DNA of 64,000 bases from Lachnospiraceae bacterium (GTDB taxonomy: Bacteria; Bacillota; Clostridia; Lachnospirales; Lachnospiraceae). The stretch's first letter is position 1; each line of letters begins with the position of its first letter. Of this stretch, positions 61,563 through 64,000 are shown piece after piece. The translations under genes were made by a program, and so were the position numbers. Location of the stretch: positions 1 through 64,000 of the forward strand of contig JAQYAY010000027.1 of the NCBI GenBank assembly GCA_029338735.1, read 5' to 3'. The notes below the pieces were generated by a model, which did not search any database, was not told the origin of the DNA, and saw nothing but the letters and a program-made list of their open reading frames with translations.

Positions 61563-62355
61563 TCAATACTACAGGTGTCCATTCATCACCCTTTGTAGAG
61601 GAACGGAATACCTCCAGCACTTCCTTATTAGGAATGAATACTTCACCATAATTTCCCTTCTCACGTTCCTCCAGTTATGATGGAACAAATCAACCTTCAC
61701 ACTACCACCGTCCATCAATAAAGCTATAGTATCTTTAAGTACATCAAAATCCTTCACAATATAATTTTCAAGAGCTTCATAGCTTTCTGAATTGTTCCAG
61801 TAATTATCTATGATTCCATAATGCAGAGCCCTCGTCACTGAAAACGGACTATATATTGAATATCTCTTTGCTTCCGGAGCCTTACCGGTCTGTATAAAAA
61901 TCTTGTGATCGGGATCAGGCGGTATCGCCTACGTAACTATATACCAGATCATCTGAATCTCCTCCTGATTCCGGATAGGCCTCATCCAGATCTGCAAGCA
62001 CGCGTGATGAAAGTTTCTTTAATCCTTCTGCGACAGATCTGTCTTCCTTTATGAACTCTGTCATATCCAGTCTGATCACATCAAATCCGCCCAGGAATCT
62101 ATCCCAGCCAGCATGCTCTGCCAGCTTGCGTTCAGTAAACAGCTCCTTACTATCCGCACTTCTGTCATAATATGCACTCACAACACTGGTTGCCATAGTC
62201 TTTCCAAAAGGTCTCGGACGTGACACGCACACGTCGTTCTGTTCTGTATTAACCAGAGAATTCAGATACAGAATCATTTCGGTCTTGTCGACATATATTT
62301 CAGAATTAACGGCTTTCTCAAACGCTGCCTTTCCATGATTCAGATAAATACCCAT
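61563..62355 (-). pseudogene. Broken AAA-ATPase-like / PD-(D/E)XK family gene
   Basis: The N-terminal part (from MGIYLNHGKAAFEKAV, 62355) matches the AAA-ATPase-like family (YVDKTEMI, RPRPFGKTMA, where the usual RPRRFGKT has R to P). The centre is missing. After a stop near 61915 the C-terminal part continues in another frame (KIFIQTGKAPEAKRYSIYSPFS, VTRALHYGIIDNYWN, YENYIVKDFD-like) and shifts again after VKVDL to GEVFIPNKEVLEVFRSS. The usual protein is 500-550 residues. At least one large deletion and one frameshift make it non-functional. Confidence 0.85.
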
Positions 62356-62465
62356 CTGCTCACCTACCTTCGTCAACCAAATACTGTATGAATTATATGT
62401 AAGCCGTGAATAGAGGTCAAGACAGAAAAATGTGCTGTAAGAATAGACGTTCTGTTTAATGGTTC

Positions 62466-62499
62466 AAAAAATCCCGCCAGGAAACGGGTTCCTGACGGG
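62466..62499 (-). terminator. Rho-independent terminator
   Basis: On the minus strand CCCGTCAGGAA pairs with TTTCCTGGCGGG around CCCG, followed by ATTTTTTG. It lies about 150 nt after the small membrane-protein gene; the AT-rich stretch between (62510-62640) shows no gene. Confidence 0.85.
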
Positions 62500-62646
62500 T
62501 TGAAAATAATTCGGGAGTCTGACCATCCTTCTTTCCAGAAAATTTCTACGTAATCTATACAATATATTGTATCATTTAAAAAGAAAAATCAATAAATATA
62601 TATTTTATTATTAGTAATAATTATGGTTCATAACTCCCACAATATT

Positions 62647-63081
62647 TCAGTCTTGATCTATTTTTTCAAAGCTACCATCTTCATATTGTCTAACAGGCTT
62701 GTCATATTTTCTTTTGACAATCATCCTAATTATGCATCTCGAAAGAAGCATTGAAATAAATGTAGTTCCAATCACAGCAATAAATATAATCCATTTATTT
62801 CCTGCTGTATCACCGAATATTCCCAAAGCATATCCAATAACGATAAAAGCAAAAGCCACAATATTTTTGTATAATAATTCAGCATGCCTCTGTAAATCTT
62901 TTTGGTCTAGATCCGTATATTTGCCATTGTCATCCATAATCCACATGGGAATTCCATAATTTTCGTGAACAGTATTGTATCGAATCTTTTTATCAACGTC
63001 TTTCCCTAAAAACTCCAGCAAAATTAATGCTCCACTCACTTGAAAGGCAATCGAAAAAACATATATTATACTTGCAATCAT
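62647..63081 (-). CDS. Small membrane protein of unknown function
   Basis: 144 residues. Transmembrane helices at about 3-25, 73-90 and 96-116, with a polar segment between the first two (HENYGIPMWIMDDNGKYTDL). No family recognised. The gene is AT-richer than the rest of the window, as is its neighbour, which fits more recent acquisition. The start is ATG 63081; no strong ribosome site is seen. The 148-nt gap upstream is AT-rich without visible signals. Confidence 0.6.
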   Translation of the reverse strand: MIASIIYVFSIAFQVSGALILLEFLGKDVDKKIRYNTVHENYGIPMWIMDDNGKYTDLDQKDLQRHAELLYKNIVAFAFIVIGYALGIFGDTAGNKWIIFIAVIGTTFISMLLSRCIIRMIVKRKYDKPVRQYEDGSFEKIDQD

Positions 63082-63229
63082 TGAGATTTTCCCTTCTAGC
63101 TATTTGTTAAAAGTTTTTATAAAGCATATACAGCATTACTCAATAAGAACTATAAACTTTTCTGTTATAAAGTGAACGTTGCCACCATATCTTTTAAATT
63201 AACAAATGGCCCTTATAAGTCTTTAAGAA

Positions 63230-63988
63230 TCACAACTGTTCGGCTATTAACGATTTCACATCTATGTCTTCGGTCACTTCAATATTGGTAAATGAGTCAA
63301 TGCTATACATATCAATTGCCTTCCATCTTGTCCCCATATAGTAGTAATCCGGATATAATGCAATCTTTTTACAATTTACAGAACGAATGATATCACAAAG
63401 ACCGCTACGCACACCTATGAATGTACCAGCTTTCTCAAGAAGAGATTTCTTTTCACACAATCTCACCCTTATAGGCTCTGTTCCAGATAATGGTTTCTCA
63501 TCGCCAGCTACATTTGTGTATAATTTCTTGCCCATGTTCTGTAATTCTTCAACAATACCTGCCCAGAACTTTTCATCCATAGTAGGAACTGACTTCGCAT
63601 AAGGAGAAATGATAACCGTATTGTCTGCTTCTATGCTACTAAGATATGGATAATTATCCCAGTTTACTGGGATTTTCGGAATGGTATCCTTTGGCAGTCC
63701 AAATACTCCACATCTATATATTAAATCAAGAGGTATGCACTTAGTATCAAGGATCTTCTGTAGCTTTACTACATATGGCCTGTCCTGATGTGCAATAAAG
63801 AATCTATACTCATCTGAGTATATCGCAGCCTGTATGGCAGCCTCAAGGTCATCCTGATTCAGGACCTCCGTGTATATCTCTTTGTCAAATAGTCTTACTA
63901 CATCGATACCAGCATAGAACGACATTAACACACAAACATTATCTTTACTTATGTCTCTTTTCTTAAGGAAATACTCTAAGTACGACAT
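63230..63988 (-). CDS. Probable GT-B glycosyltransferase-like protein, possibly 5'-incomplete
   Basis: At least 252 residues. The C-terminal half (TVIISPYAKSVPTMDEKFWAGIVEEL..., KSLLEKAGTFIGVRSGLCDIIRS, KKIALYPD) follows the pattern of family 9 heptosyltransferase-like GT-B domains. The frame stays open upstream of ATG 63988 to the window edge, so the true start may lie outside. It is AT-rich like the preceding gene. The function is probably cell-surface polysaccharide assembly. Confidence 0.6.
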   Translation of the reverse strand: MSYLEYFLKKRDISKDNVCVLMSFYAGIDVVRLFDKEIYTEVLNQDDLEAAIQAAIYSDEYRFFIAHQDRPYVVKLQKILDTKCIPLDLIYRCGVFGLPKDTIPKIPVNWDNYPYLSSIEADNTVIISPYAKSVPTMDEKFWAGIVEELQNMGKKLYTNVAGDEKPLSGTEPIRVRLCEKKSLLEKAGTFIGVRSGLCDIIRSVNCKKIALYPDYYYMGTRWKAIDMYSIDSFTNIEVTEDIDVKSLIAEQL

Positions 63989-64000
63989 GGTAAAATATAC

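Noticed and set aside
61563-62376. Two separate small genes (153 and 89 codons)
   Set aside because: Both fragments match one AAA-ATPase-like family in order, and the remaining C-terminal part is found in a third frame, so it is one broken gene.

Overview
The window looks like a chromosomal segment of a Gram-positive anaerobe of the Clostridia, most likely Lachnospiraceae. Evidence: single-chain (alpha2-type) glycyl-tRNA synthetase, PgcA-type phosphoglucomutase, DegV, ECF and BioY transport components, a DUF5721-like protein, undecaprenol-kinase-type DgkA, strong AGGAGG ribosome binding sites and TTGACA/TATAAT promoters. No species is claimed. Most genes are ordinary housekeeping genes, many in tight minus-strand runs with ATGA overlaps.

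Layout. 1-570: four tRNA genes (Arg, His, Gln, Lys) and a terminator. 572-5109 (+): a receiver-domain signalling protein, a membrane-anchored vWA protein, UppP and a glycosyltransferase. 5290-30771 (mostly -): YdcF-like protein, glyS, recO, era, an M16C metalloprotease, MscS channel, folC, degV, cold-shock protein, a clpX-like ATPase, glycogen phosphorylase, ileS, phosphodiesterase, rdgB, cell-wall amidase, rRNA methyltransferase, a (p)ppGpp-hydrolase-like HD protein and an ECF S component. 30847-36716: a divergent lipid-type locus. The minus arm has a close relative of the polyunsaturated fatty acid (linoleate) double-bond isomerase, a CrtI/retinol-saturase-like flavoenzyme and an NAD(P)H flavin/2Fe-2S reductase. 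The plus arm has an acyl-adenylate ligase and a dedicated acyl carrier protein. 36706-39144: a large adenosine-deaminase-fold protein with extra N- and C-terminal regions. 39162-42649: a YdjI/YdjG/YdjH-like membrane-stress set. 42689-49566: bioY, glycosyltransferase, alanyl-tRNA editing protein, pgcA, LicD and HD-GYP. 49567-50100: no protein gene, but a strong minus-strand promoter and a probable structured RNA. 50101-54281: truA, a 48-codon gene, UbiB/phasin pair, dgkA and DUF1805. 54427-59933: a sucrose regulon (LacI regulator, sacA-type hydrolase, EIIBCA permease, three matching operators), with RNase P RNA and two tiny genes between regulator and enzymes. 59962-64000: a response-regulator remnant, a glycosyltransferase, a broken AAA-ATPase-like gene and AT-richer cell-surface-type genes.

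The most unusual layer is not a gene. Intergenic regions carry at least two families of dispersed inverted-repeat elements. One is a REP-like family built on GACAGGAGAACCGTCCCC. The other is a roughly 125-135 bp long-hairpin family with a conserved core and outer arms that differ between copies but stay self-complementary. These elements sit at gene 3' ends, supply the last codons and stop of at least two genes, lie next to small tandem duplications of gene 3' ends, and flank the sucrose permease gene in inverted orientation.

The best candidates for new biology are the ACP-linked fatty-acid isomerase/saturase locus, the hairpin family and the unassigned RNA near 49.7-50.0 kb.
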